Shown: piece after piece, positions 45,320 to 58,912 of the stretch
Position numbering within the stretch: position 1 is the stretch's first letter
Layout of the letters: each line of letters starts with the position of its first letter
Program-made: the position numbers and the translations under genes
The notes under the pieces: model-generated
What the model saw: the letters and a program-made list of their open reading frames with translations, nothing else
Databases searched by the model: none
Told to the model about the DNA's origin: nothing
NCBI GenBank assembly: GCA_050084515.1
Contig: CM114274.1
Span: forward strand, 2,480,001-2,544,000
Direction of reading: 5' to 3'
Length of the DNA: 64,000 nt
Source: Blasia pusilla
Taxonomy: Eukaryota; Marchantiophyta; Marchantiopsida; Blasiales

Positions 45320-46820
45320 TCAGTCCATTAAGAGTAGTCAGATCCGCTACAAAGCTTGGTCCCTCTGAAGCAAAATAGCCTGAAAATGGACCGACAAGTT
45401 CTCTTACCAGACTGGACACATACACAGGTGAAAAACCTCGAGAAAGTGCTTACCACGCGATTCGGTATCCTACTGGTACTACTCCCTCCTATTTGTCTTT
45501 CCAAAATCCTCACCCAAGCTCCAATCTGTTCCCATGCAGACCCGACACTTAGTGAACCAAATCGTAGGGCTCAGGGTTTAGTCACACAATTCGCTGCGGG
45601 TGAGGTGATAGAAAACCACGGTTCGCAACCATTCCTTTCGTAGCATACTCCAGCTGATCACAGGCGCGGAAAAGGAGATAGAAAATTTGCAGGAAGAGTC
45701 GCTCTAAAACCCACCGTTTGCTTCCTACTGCGTCCTAAACTTAAGCGTTGGACTGCTGACCTGATGATCTCACCTTTCTGCAAAGACCACGAGACAATCC
45801 CAACCAAACCGATTCAGAATCGGACCCACAAGGTTAAATCTGGTAGCCCACACTCAGAATCGACCCAAACCCAGTTAAAACTGAGTCGACACAGCATTCT
45901 GCAAGCAGGGAAGTTACATGCTACAAATTCGGAAGCAGTTCGATGAAAAAGAGTTATAAGCGGCAACCCAGAAAGAGATCTGAATTAAAAAGCCACCGAG
46001 GTTCCATACGAGTGACACGTAGATACCGACAGCTAACACCTCAACGCAAGCACGACAGCAGCGAATTTCCAGCGCAGAGTAAAGTCACAGTAATCGGAGC
46101 GAATTTCACTAAATTCCCATGTGCTCACTCCAAAGATCACGTACCGCTATTTCACACATTCCCGACGTAAAACTCTTGCGAATGACGCTGAAAGCGTGCG
46201 TGAGTAGGGTGGCAACGACCTTTCATAATGAAAAGCAGAGGGCCCGTCATGGACCCGACCCCGTTAAGGTGGCCGACCACAGACGAAGTTGGAACCACAC
46301 ACACACACACACACACGAAACCTCAAATCCTGCGGCACTCGCTAGCGCTCTCGCTCTAAGAATAGCATCGAATCCGGGCCAGCGGAACTCACAACTGAGG
46401 GGGGGATGGACAAGCTTAAACCCTGCGATCGCCTCGGGCTCGACACCACTACAGTCTCCATTCCGCCTTTCTTCTTCTTCTTCTGTCCTCAACCCGCGAG
46501 GCCCTCGCAGCCCAAAACCCACCGACTTTGAACTCCCTCCCTCCGACAAAGCCAATCCTGCGGAAGGACTGCCGCAAGCACGCTTCACTTCCCGCTGAGG
46601 CTCTCCCTATGGCGCCCCAGCACATCTGTGTTGGCCGATTTCGTCACCATCTCCGCTCGGGTCTCAACGCCGCCCTCGGGACGCTAGAGAGGCAGAGTGC
46701 AGTGGAGCGGAGCTTTGGGTTTCATGATTACTACTCTCTACTCTTCTTTAGTCACTTCTTTTTCTTAGTCCGAATCACCCCTCCATTTCTTCCTACATCT
46801 TCATTTGTCATTTTCGTTTG
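45320..46820 (-). promoter_or_regulatory. GC-rich region, probable promoter/5' leader of the minus-strand gene
   Basis: About 46,180-46,720 is clearly richer in G+C and CpG than its surroundings. It contains (AC)9 near 46,299-46,317 and a TTC/GAA repeat near 46,467-46,485. Minus-strand frames are long here, including a possible first exon METVVVSSPRRSQ (46,393-46,461) that ends at a consensus GTGAGT donor. The position upstream of the exons at 45.3 kb fits a promoter; this is inference. Confidence 0.35.
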
Positions 46821-49375
46821 AGTCTCGGATGTTTCCATCCATTTTGGTGGGATTCACTTTTGTATATTCACTTTTCGCCTTCTTAGTATCCTCTTGAAGT
46901 CATTATTTGGTTTGGGGAGGGAGTTTGGGTCTAGAAGTTTTAATGATGAAAGTACATGAGAATTTATTATAGGTTTTAAGGGGATCATTATCGTGGACGG
47001 GAATAGAATCGATTATTGTCATTATTGTCATCGTTAGCTCGAAAGGGGAAGGTGTGAGAGACCTTGGTGGGGATTACCTCCGAAGTTTGATGGAGGGAGT
47101 CATTTTCTCTTTTTGGTGAGTTACACCACTGCCTCAACCCACACAAGCTACCCTACCCGTGGGTCGTCTATACGAAATGCCCTTATTCTCTCGGATTCTT
47201 CATTTGTTCGAGAATTTGGAATCACTCAATAGCTAAACATCCTAACTTTGATATATTTGAATGGATGGTTCCTCTAATCGACCATGGACGCTCTCCGATG
47301 CTTTCTTTGGTCCTTTAGAATTCGTTTTCTAAGTTCCTTTGTTACATCTCTCGATTTTTAAAACAATTCACGTCTCTTCTTTGAGTATAGTAAACTTTCT
47401 GCTTCTATTTATGTATTTATGTTTATATCACCTTTTCAAAATGCATCTTCGACTTCCAAACATCTCTAATGCTCACATTTCAAATTTTTAACGGATCATG
47501 TATTTACTTGTATCTTTGGCTAATTTAGAGTCAATTTTGGGGGGTTAATTCAAGGATAGTGAATGTCTATTCAAGGCCAATTAATGTTGAGGTCCATTAG
47601 TGGATATTTCAAATTACCCATCATTAGCCCAGAGTACCTACTAGTTTTTTAATTTTTCAATCCTCTTCATTATTACCAACAAGTAAATCATATAGCAAGT
47701 TTTAAAATTAATTGAATGAATCTTGAGAAACACACACTTATTATATTAAAATAAGTTTTACTTCATGAAATATACATCTATGGTAATGATAATTTTATTT
47801 TATAAGAAAAACATAAACTAACATGACTAATTTTGGATTGTAAAAAATAAAAATAAAATATGGTATATCCATTCACCAATCTATATCACTTAAATTTTAA
47901 TGAAATTCTTTTCTTTTCTTCAAAATCCAAAATAAGTCATGCTAGGTTTTTATATTGAGATCCTATTCCTACAATTTCTCTCAGAAGAATAACTTGTATG
48001 TGTTTTCTCATATTTCCATATTTTAATTTCTTCTCATAAAATAATTATATTAAACTTTAAGTACAAGAGGATTTCCACTTCAGTTGTTAAGAAGAACATA
48101 AAGGAAAGGAGGAAATTTTATTTTTCCCAAATACGGAAGGTGTAGGGTGTTTGGAATCTTGTTTTAAATAAAGGAGGAATATTTGTTCCCCTCATTAAAT
48201 GGTGGGACTAGAGATTTTTCCAAATAAAAATAGAACGTGCAAAAGGTGAAGTGGAGAGGAGTAAGTTTAATATGAAGAAGAGGAATGCATAAAGAATGCC
48301 ATGTCTTTTGTAGCATAATGAAGAGTATCGGTGTGGCATATCTAGGGAGGTCAAACATTCATCTTGTGAGGTCAAAAATAACCCACTAATGAGTTGCATA
48401 ACCTATGTGCATGGGTTGCCTCTTGTTGTCTATTAATAGATTTGAGGTTGAAGTAGATGCGATGGGAGTGAAACTACAACAAGTAGGCATAGGGACAATA
48501 GTGGTAGCAAGTATGATTGGGAGTTTGTAAATCGCGGCAAGTGATCTCTGGTATGGCCTACACTAAAAGGGAGGTCAACATGAAGGGTCATGTAAGGATG
48601 ACAACTTGACTTGAAGCCCCCTTGAATTTAGAGTCATTTCCCTTTTTCCCCCCTTCTCTCTCATGAGGCAATTATGGCCGCCCCTTGACAAGGGAATACG
48701 TTTTACTCTAATGCATCAAAATAGAGTACCCTTGAGTTGATATTGTACGTTGCTTATGGATATATCATCTCAATAACTCAAACTTCTCTTGGATACTTCA
48801 ATTTGTTGCTAGCAATGATGCTTATACATCCTATATCCTCAAATCTATCAAAAATTTTACGGCACTTCCACACACATTTCTTTTACACAAAATTTAGACT
48901 TTTAAAGCACAAAAATGACGATCTTACATATGCTCTAAAAAATGCTTCCATGGAAAATTCACACCCTACACTCAATTCTTCAAGAACTTCAAACATCACT
49001 TCCATGCGTATTGCTACTACAAGAGAAATCTCCACTCAATACAGAAAAGGAATGAGGTTACATTCCTGTAAGCATCAAGGTAAACATCCCCATGAACCTT
49101 TCAATGAGGAGCATAGTCCCCTACCTACAAAACAAGTGACAAGCAATATGTCTCCTACTCCAAAGCTCTTGCAATATAGATATCTCATGGAGCTCACATT
49201 ATCTCTTTGTAAATAGATAAGCAACCATGCTCACACAAAAACACTCCATAGCTCTCATTCTCAACCCAAACCCACTCTTATGGTTAGAGACTAGGGTTAA
49301 CACACACAAGACAAGGAAGAGCATAGGTCTACCTCTGCATGGAAGAAGTTTCAACAAAGAGATAATGAACTTCAA

Positions 49376-49445
<70 letters not shown>

Positions 49446-51932
49446 GGTGACTCATGCTCACATGTCACCTCCTCAACCCTAACCTATAATAGTGGATCGA
49501 GGAGCACTTTCCTCAAATAGAATGTCAACTCTACCATAAATAGGAATTTTACCCAAAGTAGCTAAAAATAATTACAAATGAGTCCAACACATAGCATAAT
49601 CTACATACTCAAGTTAACCTACTCCTCAACTGGTAATTCTTGATCTCCTGAGATCAAGGATAACTAAGATCGATACTCAAACTCCTTGGATATATCACTC
49701 AAATACTCTTTATTTTGCGATAAAAGAGGTTGCATGTTTATAGAACGCCATATGTAGATCTTCTTATGATTTATGCCCTCCGTCTATCCTCCATCTATTT
49801 GATAGTTAGTGTCTACCTTTTAGCCAATCATTATTTTTGTTCACACTTGACTAGCTGTCTCGCCGCCTAGTCACTTTCACAACTATTCAATAACTCTATC
49901 GATGCTTGTTCGAGTAATAGTTGTCCATCAAGATTTGGTGAGGTTCCCAAATTGCTATGCTTTGATAATGACCAATTTTGATGTTGAGTGCGCCAACAAT
50001 TGATGTGGTTGAACCCCATTTTTTGCTCTAAGATGCATAATGACAAGTATTTTCTTCGGATGGATCAAGTACTATATTATGACATTGTAGTCATAAATCA
50101 AAGTTGATTATTGGGTTGTGCCACTTAAGGCTATACCACATCATCTCCATCATAGAGTCACATGAGCATTAAGGAATGGATCACTTGATGATAGAGAAGG
50201 AAGTATCGCTCATTTCCATACCATATCATCACATGACATTCATTATCCACGTGACTAAATCGTGCCATGTGTCACCACATCGTTGTAGTGTAGTCAATTA
50301 ATTCGACACGTACATTTCCACTTTGATGAGTGTTTAATAAAGTTTATATAAGTGTTGAGTGATTAGTTTAGGAAAATAAAGTCTTATGTTTAAACCTCTT
50401 GAAGGTCCCTCATTTGAGCGGGCCCGACTATAAAAATAACAAGTCATAAATTAAATATGGGAAACACAAAATTAAAGTAGTTGGTTTGTGTCATACTAAA
50501 AATAAAGTTGAAGTAGTCATGTTTAGTGAAGAAGTCAAGGCTAGGAGAGTTTGAAAGATATGGAGTGGTTTTGTGATGATATTTTAGGAAGAGATTAACA
50601 ATAAACTACTTGTGTCCAAAGGGCATTGGTTGAGTCTTGAGAGAAAGCCATGTGGTACAAGATAAAATTGGTCTTACTTTATTATCATATGGATTCCTTA
50701 TAAATATACAAAGAGAAGGTATCTTCAAGAGTTGAGTATCTAGAAAGTCATTTTCTCGAGTTATATTTTTCATCCTTAAGACAATGACATTAGACTCGAA
50801 TACTCTTCAACTAAGATTTTATTATCTCTCTTAGGAGAATAACTTGGCCATGACCCTTCTTTGAGGATTTTTGACAGTTTCAAGAGATAATACGACTTAA
50901 TGAATATTTTTATCTTCAAAATTTTGTCTATGTTATTAAGGATTTAGGGTCATTTTAAAGATAATTATTAGATTTGATTACTCTTTAAATGAGAGTGGAT
51001 TACCCCTCTTTGGAGAATACTTAGCCATCTTCCATTCTTAAGGAGTTTGAGCTTAATGAGTGTAGACTAATTTTGGGAAAACTTATCATTCATCCATGAG
51101 TTGGAGGGGATATGTATAACAATCGCTTGTAATATTAAACTATACTTCTATTTATGATAAACAAGCATAGATAGAAGTGGAGCACGAATGATATCCTATT
51201 TCCCTTTGCTTAACCCATACCACATAAATCCTATCGTAGATAAGCATTGGTTAGTTAAATATGTAATCTACCACTTTGGAGAAATATTTTTGAATCAAGT
51301 CATGCAATCATCAACTCCAATGATACTTCCAATTGTCACCTACAAAAAGACTTGGGATTACGTATCCAATGACCTTATTTAGCAACCTATGGATGTACCA
51401 AACCTCCTCAAGTAAGTTTTAATACTAATTGTGCAATTTTTGTAGTGTACAAACACAAAATGGTTTATAAGGACTTCATAGTTAAGAATTTCAAGGTTAG
51501 ATGCTACGAAGAAGCAATTTCCTCAACACAACCATTTGTGATGTGTATCATTAGAGAATGGTGAATATATGTTGTGATTCTATAATGAATAGGGAAAACC
51601 TTGTTAGATAATTCATCTTACATGAACGATTATCGTAGCTAGCATATATGCCCTTACTTGAAGAAAGGTTCTCAATAGGACATCATATTCCATCATCAAG
51701 GAATACGACTTGTTGATGATATGAGGAATTTTGGCATAAAGATAAAGTTAGAATCAACTTATAGATTGCCAAGTATTAGTGCCGCTACTACATTTTCTTG
51801 TTACCCATCCCAATCACTAGCCTACACTTATGAGGGGTTTTTGGGGTGTTTGGTATGAGAGTTACTTTGTGGATGAATAAAAATGATTTGAGCATTTTTA
51901 CATATGGGGTTGGGGCAAAGACCCGTGTAGGA
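46821..51932. other. AT-rich DNA without recognisable genes
   Basis: No protein family recognised. A 159-codon frame at 48,737-49,216 (plus) has no motif I recognise. Near 50,790-51,050 a ~180-bp unit appears twice in degenerate form ('gagaataacttggccat'/'gagaatacttagccat'). A (CT)32 tract lies at 49,379-49,442. Confidence 0.5.
49379..49442 (+). repeat. (CT)32 microsatellite
   Basis: Uninterrupted CT tract of 64 bp. The long SL/ER frames across it are artefacts. Confidence 0.97.
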
Positions 51933-52948
51933 TTTCGTCCACCTACTCCTCTTGAACGTCAATATCAAAGGTTGTGGAAACGTATGTTTAGTACGCCACG
52001 CTTACTTCGTTGATCTGCATCCAAACACACTCTCATTAGTCTTGGTTTGAGTCAATCAACCTTCCAACTTTTTGAGCTCTCAACTTGAGCCACATATCAA
52101 GCTCAACAGGTTCTAACTCTTCGCTTCCCAACATAGGCAAGTCTTATTAGACTCGAAATAAACTTTTTCGATAGTCTAGGCACTTAAAATGACACTCCCA
52201 AGCCTAACGATACCAATTATCTAATGGACATTGCATGAGCCCCTAATCGCGACCCAACTATAAAGTCACGTGTTGGAATTCACCAAGATCCAATAATTGA
52301 GTCACGGGTCTAAGATTCACTCTGTTGGATTTGGCTTGGGGTTTGCACCCCAACTCCAACCTTCAGATCCATTCTACGCCCCTAGTTCACCTCGTGGCTC
52401 CCTAAAGTGGAGTTCAGGTCCTAAGCACCCTTGGAGACCCTTCCCCTTATATATACTTTTGGAGTTCTCCAACCTCCCCCTATTTTTGAGAAACTACTCT
52501 CGGGTCGCTCATTCTGGCCCTCAACCCAACTATCCTTCCAACACTTTTTGGGCAATTTCTCGATCATTTCTTATGCATTTTCAAGATCTTTAGTGCATTA
52601 GAATTGGCTTTGCATAAGCTTTCCAATTCCATCTAGATTCTGGCTATTATGACCTAAAACACAATGAACCACCAAACCCCAATCAAGTTCCAATTCCAAT
52701 ATTCATCCTCTTTGATAATCCACTCTTCGAGACTCGATTCTTCTCAAGTCTTGGTCCGCGTTTGGTCTAGGTTTCTCGAGTAGCAACCGCTAACACATGA
52801 AACGCTCATACTTGCTCTCATCTCACATGTCATGTCTCCTTCAAGAGACTCTTCCGACCTCGCCTCCGACACACATTCATCTTAGTGTGAGCTTACTAGA
52901 GTCATGATGTTTCACATCGGTGCACCTTTGGTTATGAGGGTCGTGACA
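51933..52948 (+). mobile_element. Solo LTR of family LTR-1k, 1016 bp, perfect TSD
   Basis: Starts TTTCGTCCACCTACTCC (sister copies: TGTCGTGCGCCTACTC) and ends GGTTATGAGGGTCGTGACA. Both sides carry TAGGA (51,928-51,932 and 52,949-52,953), a perfect 5-bp duplication, which fixes the ends even though the first TG has mutated to TT. It aligns along its length with the copy at 10,640-11,657 but is strongly diverged. Confidence 0.85.
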
Positions 52949-52953
52949 TAGGA

Positions 52954-53571
52954 TGCCTAAGATTGATAATTCTATGTTGGGCTAGGGGACACATATTACG
53001 TAAAATTGTCATTGTACTATGCCTCTTGTTGTCGCATTTTATGCATATCAAATTGTAAGAGGATGGAGATTTGAGTGTTGCGTGCCAAATGGTCGGATAA
53101 TCAAGAGTTGACACATTGAGAGCAGTAGTGATGGTGAAAAAGGGGCACAAGAACTACCATGGTGTCCTTTTGGGATTTTGATATACTAGAGAGAAGTACC
53201 AAAGGGTTTATACGGAGTGGCATGAGGTATCAAGGATCTGCACATTAGGCATTCTCTTCACCTCCCTTTTTACTATCCTTAGATGGAGGAGAGACCTTAG
53301 AGGAGTTTTCCCCTACTACTTGATTGAGGATATTGAGTGGTTGTACCTCATCGGCATACAAGATGTGATAGAGAACCACATAGACTTTCAGGGGATGTAG
53401 GGACCATTGAGTTGCACGACTTTATACAATATTTTAGGAGTTTGTGTGACTCATAGAGAATGTGGAACCTAGTGTGGAACTCTCAAGAGTTTAACCCTTT
53501 CGCAACATGGACCAATATGCTCAAAAACTTGGAGGGGGCTCTAATAGACAGATCACAAACATGAATCTTCC
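52954..53571. other. Unrecognised sequence, possible gag zinc-knuckle remnant
   Basis: On the minus strand near 53,040 a short frame reads CIKCDNKRHSTMTI, close to a CX2CX4HX4C zinc knuckle with the last Cys lost. This may be a retroelement gag remnant. Nothing else is recognised. Confidence 0.25.
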
Positions 53572-55412
53572 GAGCCGAGTCTAGGAAGGTTGGTTGCCAA
53601 AGAGGTGAGAACCGAACTAGGAAATGAGTAGCGTTTGGGGTTTCATATGTATTTTGGACCATAACTTTTAGTCCCAAAATGCGTTTGGAACAAATAAGAT
53701 GGTGTTGGGAATCTTATGCAAAGCAAGTTCCAACGCTCCAAAGATCTTAGGAAACGTACAAGCACAGGCTGAGATATTCGCCAGAAATGCCGGTACATGG
53801 AGTCAAGTTGTAACGACCCTCATAACCAAACAAGCGCCAAGCGGAACATCCAAGCTCTATCGGGCTCACGCTGGGATGGTTTGCGCGTTGGAGAAGTCTC
53901 AAGAAAATTCAAGTTAGGAAACACAAGTCTTAGATGCGAGCGAGGCTAGCATTTCAAGTGTTTCATGCGTTTATGGTTGCGACTAAGGAAACCAGACCCA
54001 AACGCAAACCCAAACTTGAGAGGAATCGAGTCTAGGATGAGACTTGGCCAAAAGGTGAGAACCGGATTTGGAGCGTGACTAGCGTTTGGGGTTTTCCACT
54101 GTATTTTGGACCATATCTTGTAGTCCTGAGATACGTTTGGGACAACACAAATAAGATGGCGTTGGAAAGATTATGCAAAGCCGGTTCCAACGCACTAAAG
54201 ATCTTAGCAAGCGCACAAGCAAAGGCTAAGATATTGGCCGAAAACAACTGTATCGGGAGTCAAGTTGAAGGCCAAAAAGAGGGGCCCATGTGTCTCTTCC
54301 CCAAAGGTAGGGGGAGGGCGGAGATCCCCAAAAGTACTAGTAAGGGGGAACCTAACCAAGGGTGCTTGAGACTTGAATCCCACTTTGAGACGCCGCGAGA
54401 TGACTCAAGGGCACGGAATGGATCTAGAGTTTTGGCATTGGGATTCGAAACCCGAACCAAGTCCAATAGAATGGATTTCATAGGTCCTATTGGATTCCAA
54501 CCCTCGACTCATATTGGTGGGTCTAGGTTTGGGGCTTATGCAAGGTCCATAAGACAGTTGGGACGCCTAGGCATGTAGACGTAGTGCATTGACTAACCAG
54601 AAAGTTTGTCCTAAGTCTTGTAAGACTTGTCCGTGTTGGGAAGCAAGGAATGGGGGAAGGTTGAGCTTGATGAGGTACTGAGTTGAAAACTCGATGGGTT
54701 GGAAGGCCAATTGACCAAGACCAAACTAACGCGAGTGTGTTTGGGTGCAGATTGACGATGAGAGCGTACCCTACTGAACGGACGCTTCCGCAACACTAAA
54801 GATTGACGTTCGAGGAGAGTAGGCGCACGGCACGGGTTGAGGGACAGAAAAAGGGGCCCGAGTGTCTCTCCCCCAAAGGTAGGGGGTGGGCGGGGATACA
54901 CATAACTACTACTAATTGGAAATATCTCCAAGAGTGCTTGGGACTCGAACCCCAATTTGGGGCGCCGCGGGGCTACCTAAGGGCACAGAATGGATAGGAA
55001 GTTTTGTCGTTGGGATTCGAAACCCAAACCAAGTCCAATAGAGTGGATTTCGGAGGTCCCTATTGGATTCCAATCCGCGAATAATTTAGATGGGTCTCAG
55101 TATGGGTGCTCATACGAGGTCCATTGGACAATTGGGATCGTTAGGCGCGTACACGTCATTTTATGTGTCTGGACTAACCAAAAAATATGTCCAAAATCTC
55201 GGAAGACTTGCCTGAGGTGGAAAGCTAGGATTTAGGGAAGGTTGAGTTTGATGAGGTGTCGAATTGAGACTCGATAGGTTGGAAGGCCGATTGACCCAGA
55301 CCACAGTAATGTGAATGTGTTTGAGTGTAGATCGTCGATTAGAGTGTGTCCTACTGAACGTACGCTTCCGCAACACTAAAAAGTGACGTTCAATAAGAGT
55401 AGCCGCACGACA
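53572..55412 (-). mobile_element. LTR-1k copy (minus), truncated, split by a nested LTR
   Basis: Two parts of one LTR, 53,572-53,808 and 54,833-55,412. The second ends ...GAGTAGCCGCACGACA, the complement of the TGTCGTGC start. The outer part before 53,572 is missing. Rejoining the parts across the nested copy gives continuous LTR sequence. LINE sequence follows directly after 55,412. Confidence 0.8.
53809..54832 (-). mobile_element. LTR-1k solo LTR (minus), 1024 bp, nested inside another copy
   Basis: Starts TGTAACGACCCTCATAACC and ends GAGTAGGCGCACGGCA. The flanks are caagt (53,804-53,808) and cgggt (54,833-54,837). Other copies have CGGGT at this point of the LTR, so the left flank is the diverged member of a 5-bp duplication. 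Open frames across it have no recognisable product. Confidence 0.82.
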
Positions 55413-56530
55413 AGGAGATTCCCCAAGTGCCTATGAACACCTATCTAGGCGTTGAATTCTCAAGAGATTGCATTGGGGATGCCTACATTGAGAAGACTAT
55501 ACAGAGATCACAAGAAGGTTGAGTTTGCTACTCTGTATGCATATCATATTAGAAGTACCCCATCAAGTCATTTCGTATATTACTCCTCCCTTAAAAAAAT
55601 TGACATGACAATGTGGAAATCCAACATCAAACAAAGGCAGAGGCGTGAAGTTGTGCAACTAAATGTGTTTCGGGTTGTGGTGTCAACTTCCTCACGTACG
55701 GTCAGAGTTGGTGTGAAGTCAAAACTTGGAGTGGAACCCCTTGAGGATAGACCTTACATCATCATGTCGTAAAGGCAGAGGCAATTAGATGCAATGAATT
55801 CCCGTCACTCTCCTCTACGTTTGGATCCAAAGAAGACCGGTAGAGCAAGGCAAACCTTGGATGAAAAGGTTCAAGAGATTGTGCAACCATAGACCTCTCG
55901 AGCAAGATATTAAACCATGTGTGGATACCATAACCAAATTAGTGAGCAAATACTCACATGATAATGACACTAAGGAAACCACAAAAATATCTCCTCCCTT
56001 GGCTGATATCCTGAACAAGCATAACTCAAGAACTATTTATGGGGTGACCCTTCTTTCGGAACCCCATGTAAGTTCAAGTTGAGCACATGGACAATTCCCT
56101 CAAACCACAACTTGAAACCTTGTCGCTACTTGGTCTCACGCACAAACTTTATAACACATAGCACAAGCATATGCTAATATTGCTATTTTGATGACACCAA
56201 AACCATTCCACACATTCAACAACCTAGATTTAGTGTCCAACGCCAATGCACTATTAAGTAACTAATATTGGAGTTCCCAATGAGGTGAACTAGAAGGTGT
56301 TGTAAAGAGCTTTCTGGTTGAAACTTGAAAGCTCAGGACCAACACTTTGGTGTCATCACTCACACTATATAAGATTATCACCCTCCTTTCATATGTTACC
56401 TTCTTCACTTCTTCCTCTCTCTATACCCATCACAATCTCGAGCACCGTCCAACCAGGGCCCATGATCCATGTTTGAAAGGCTACAACAGGCACTACTTGA
56501 TGAGTCAAGTCTCCATCCCTACTCTTCCTA
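55413..56530 (+). mobile_element. LINE 3' remnant, strongly degraded
   Basis: From 'aggagattccccaagtgcctatgaacacctatctaggcg' (RT segment TYLGVEF) through 'ggagtggaaccccttgaggatagacc' and 'gaaggtgttgtaaagagc' to the family tail ending near 'ggctacaacaggcactacttgatgagtcaagtctcc'. Many stops and indels; among the most diverged copies here. Confidence 0.8.
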
Positions 56531-57674
56531 TTCTTCCATTGCCGAGCAGCAAACTTTAGACAATTTCTCTCCCCTCCCAACATTACAGTTTTGTGTGCAT
56601 GAGATAATAGAGACTTCAAATTCTTTTTTCATCATGCTCCACTCGATAACACTTTCAAGACTCTTCTTAGAGTGGAAACAGATTTATGATACTTCTCATT
56701 CTGTGCAGTAAAGTTGGAATGAGTATGGGTATGGCATAGTTTTTGCTATCTTGTGAAGAAAATATGGACTCACAAGCTTTCTTCCTTACTTTGCATTTTA
56801 TATTCTCTTCCATGCATAACCCACCAAATTTTCAGATGGTTGTCTTCATAAATAAACATGACAATCAGAATACTAATCTCTAATCTTCCAAACATTTACA
56901 CAAAGCACTTACTCGCCAATGGCAGTGATGGAAAAAGCTCATTTGCTTTCTCAACACATACATAATGCAATCATATGATACGGCCGAGTTATCAATTACT
57001 AGACACTTGCAATGCAGTGTGAATCTGCTCAACATACCAGTAAAGACTGAAGGAGGTACGGTCTGTATTTCCATTCTCAACACTCGAAAGTCTGATGATA
57101 CACATTACACATCAACCAGCAAGAAGCTTCGTTTCACTTTGAGCCAATGCAGCATACAGAGAAAAACAAGTAAACATATAGAGTAAACCATATAGAAAGG
57201 CTTCCCTCCAAAAGCAACAGGCCATGGATTTACACATACAGTAGCGGATTTACTGACATAATAAAATATGGATATATAGATTGGTAAACAAATAGTTACA
57301 AAAGTCCATTCATTCTTTCTACCCTGTCAAAGTATGGACCTTTGCAAAGTCTCTCTTACGCTTGAATCTGGTGGGCCTCATTTCTGTTGCTTTAAATATC
57401 TGTGACAGATTGGGTAGAGAGGCACATGCCAGAGAGTTAGAATGTAATGAACCTTCCTACATATAAGCTCTGCTATCCTTCTATGACTTCCTTACCGATG
57501 TCGGATATTGTTCTTGGCAGTTATGACTTGTTTCTCACTGAGTATAGTGACAGTGAAAACTTCTTGGGATTCAGCGATTCAGCTAGATCAAGAGAGTTCG
57601 GCAGCAACAGTCTTATGATGCACTGATATAGAAGTCATCACCTTACAAAAGCTTCTCTAACTCCACTTCTGAGT
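56531..57674. other. Unrecognised sequence
   Basis: No repeat or protein family recognised. Small frames only. Confidence 0.4.
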
Positions 57675-58730
57675 ATGGTTTGGAAAGACTTGCAAGACAC
57701 AGGGCCGACAAAAACAGAGGTATGAAAGGGGTGACATCATCAGCCGAAGGCTAGAGTAAGAACATAGCATTTGGGTCAAAGTCCCAGCAGAGTGCAACTT
57801 AAAAGATGTGTATTTTGGATGTGTTTAGAGGCCCACAAACACTGAAGTTGCTGTGGAAGCAGAGGAAGCCTTTAATGGTGTGAAAACTGGTTGCCTTTGC
57901 TTTCAGATGAAGGGGAACATAGTCCTGCTGGGACGTCAACAGTTGGGTAGGGCAAGGCACAGAGCCCCAGATGGAGATCAGGATGTTCGGAGATGTAACT
58001 AAATGGCAACGGGGTAAGGCTGATCAGGATGTTGAGGGAACTCCAACTGATGGCACTCAATGATAGGCATGAGGTGGGCGCCCCTGCCTGAGTCAACTTT
58101 CAAGGAAAATGAGAGCTTGGTAATGGATTACGCAGCGGTAGATGATGAACACTTCACTTACCATGGGACACTCACAGTGAACACCACTTATATCAGAAGA
58201 TCTGATCGTTCACTGGCGTGGACAGAGTTACAGCATTGACTAAAGTGCCCTTCCAGACCAGTGAAGAGAGTGATCAAGAAATGGAGAATTGAGGATTTCC
58301 AACATGAAGGGAACAACGTGTACGTTGTTAGGCTGGAGGAAAACAGTGAGGGACAAGTGGTATGCCGGATGACAGAGTGTGCCACTTCTGGTGTGATGTT
58401 GGAGTTGCGTAGGAACCTCGTCAGTCTGTTCACCTTTATGTGACCTTCGTCGGTAGTCTTCTTAATTTAGGCATTTCACATGTAGACGTCTGAGATTTGA
58501 TTGCATAGGTACTTGTACATGAGCATTTCCTGTTCACTCCTGGTGCCTCAGGTTGTCAATTTCTTCCCGACCGCCATCTCAGCAGCATCTGTCACTTCAT
58601 GCTCCCACTAAGCTAGTAACATGTCCATAGCAGTTTGTGTCAATCTTCACCATAGATTGAATGAAAGTCTCAAGTGTGGGATGCTAACACCAAACAAAGG
58701 GACAGGCTTGAAGGTGCCACAAGTAAGGTG
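57675..58730 (+). mobile_element. Rearranged LINE remnant (mixed orientations)
   Basis: 57,675-58,350 is plus-strand endonuclease and linker ('atggtttggaaagacttg', 'gacgtcaacagttgggtagggcaaggcac', 'gtgatcaagaaatggag'). 58,351-58,450 is antisense RT C-terminal sequence ('gtatgccggatgacagagtgtgcc'). About 58,575-58,670 is antisense linker ('cagcagcatctgtcacttcatgctccca'). 58,675-58,715 is plus-strand RT C-terminus ('gtgggatgctaacaccaaacaaagggacaggcttgaagg'). All are broken. Confidence 0.8.
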
Positions 58731-58912
58731 TCCAGTGGACTTAGTTGGAGAAATGGAGGCCTCTCCTTCTTTTGAAGCTGGATTCACAGACCCTCCTCTG
58801 CAGCTTAATGCCAGGGCTGTTCACCTTGGCAGGTAGTGATGATCTCTGGGGGTAACAAGCGGGCTCTCTTTGGGCACCCTGCCGCTTGGAGGCACCCCCT
58901 CCGCACAAATAG

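Noticed and set aside
46247-46588. 113-codon minus-strand frame opposite a 159-codon plus-strand frame
   Set aside because: High G+C makes stops rare here, and both strands are open across an (AC)n repeat. I treat it as leader or promoter DNA with at most a short exon.
54420-54460. 'gggattcgaaacccgaacc' resembling a tRNA T-arm
   Set aside because: No acceptor stem, D-arm or anticodon arm at the right distances. It is part of the repeated LTR family and recurs at 55,012.
54075-54578. 167-codon frame in the 53.8-kb LTR
   Set aside because: It lies wholly inside a solo LTR and is not conserved as a frame in the sister LTRs.
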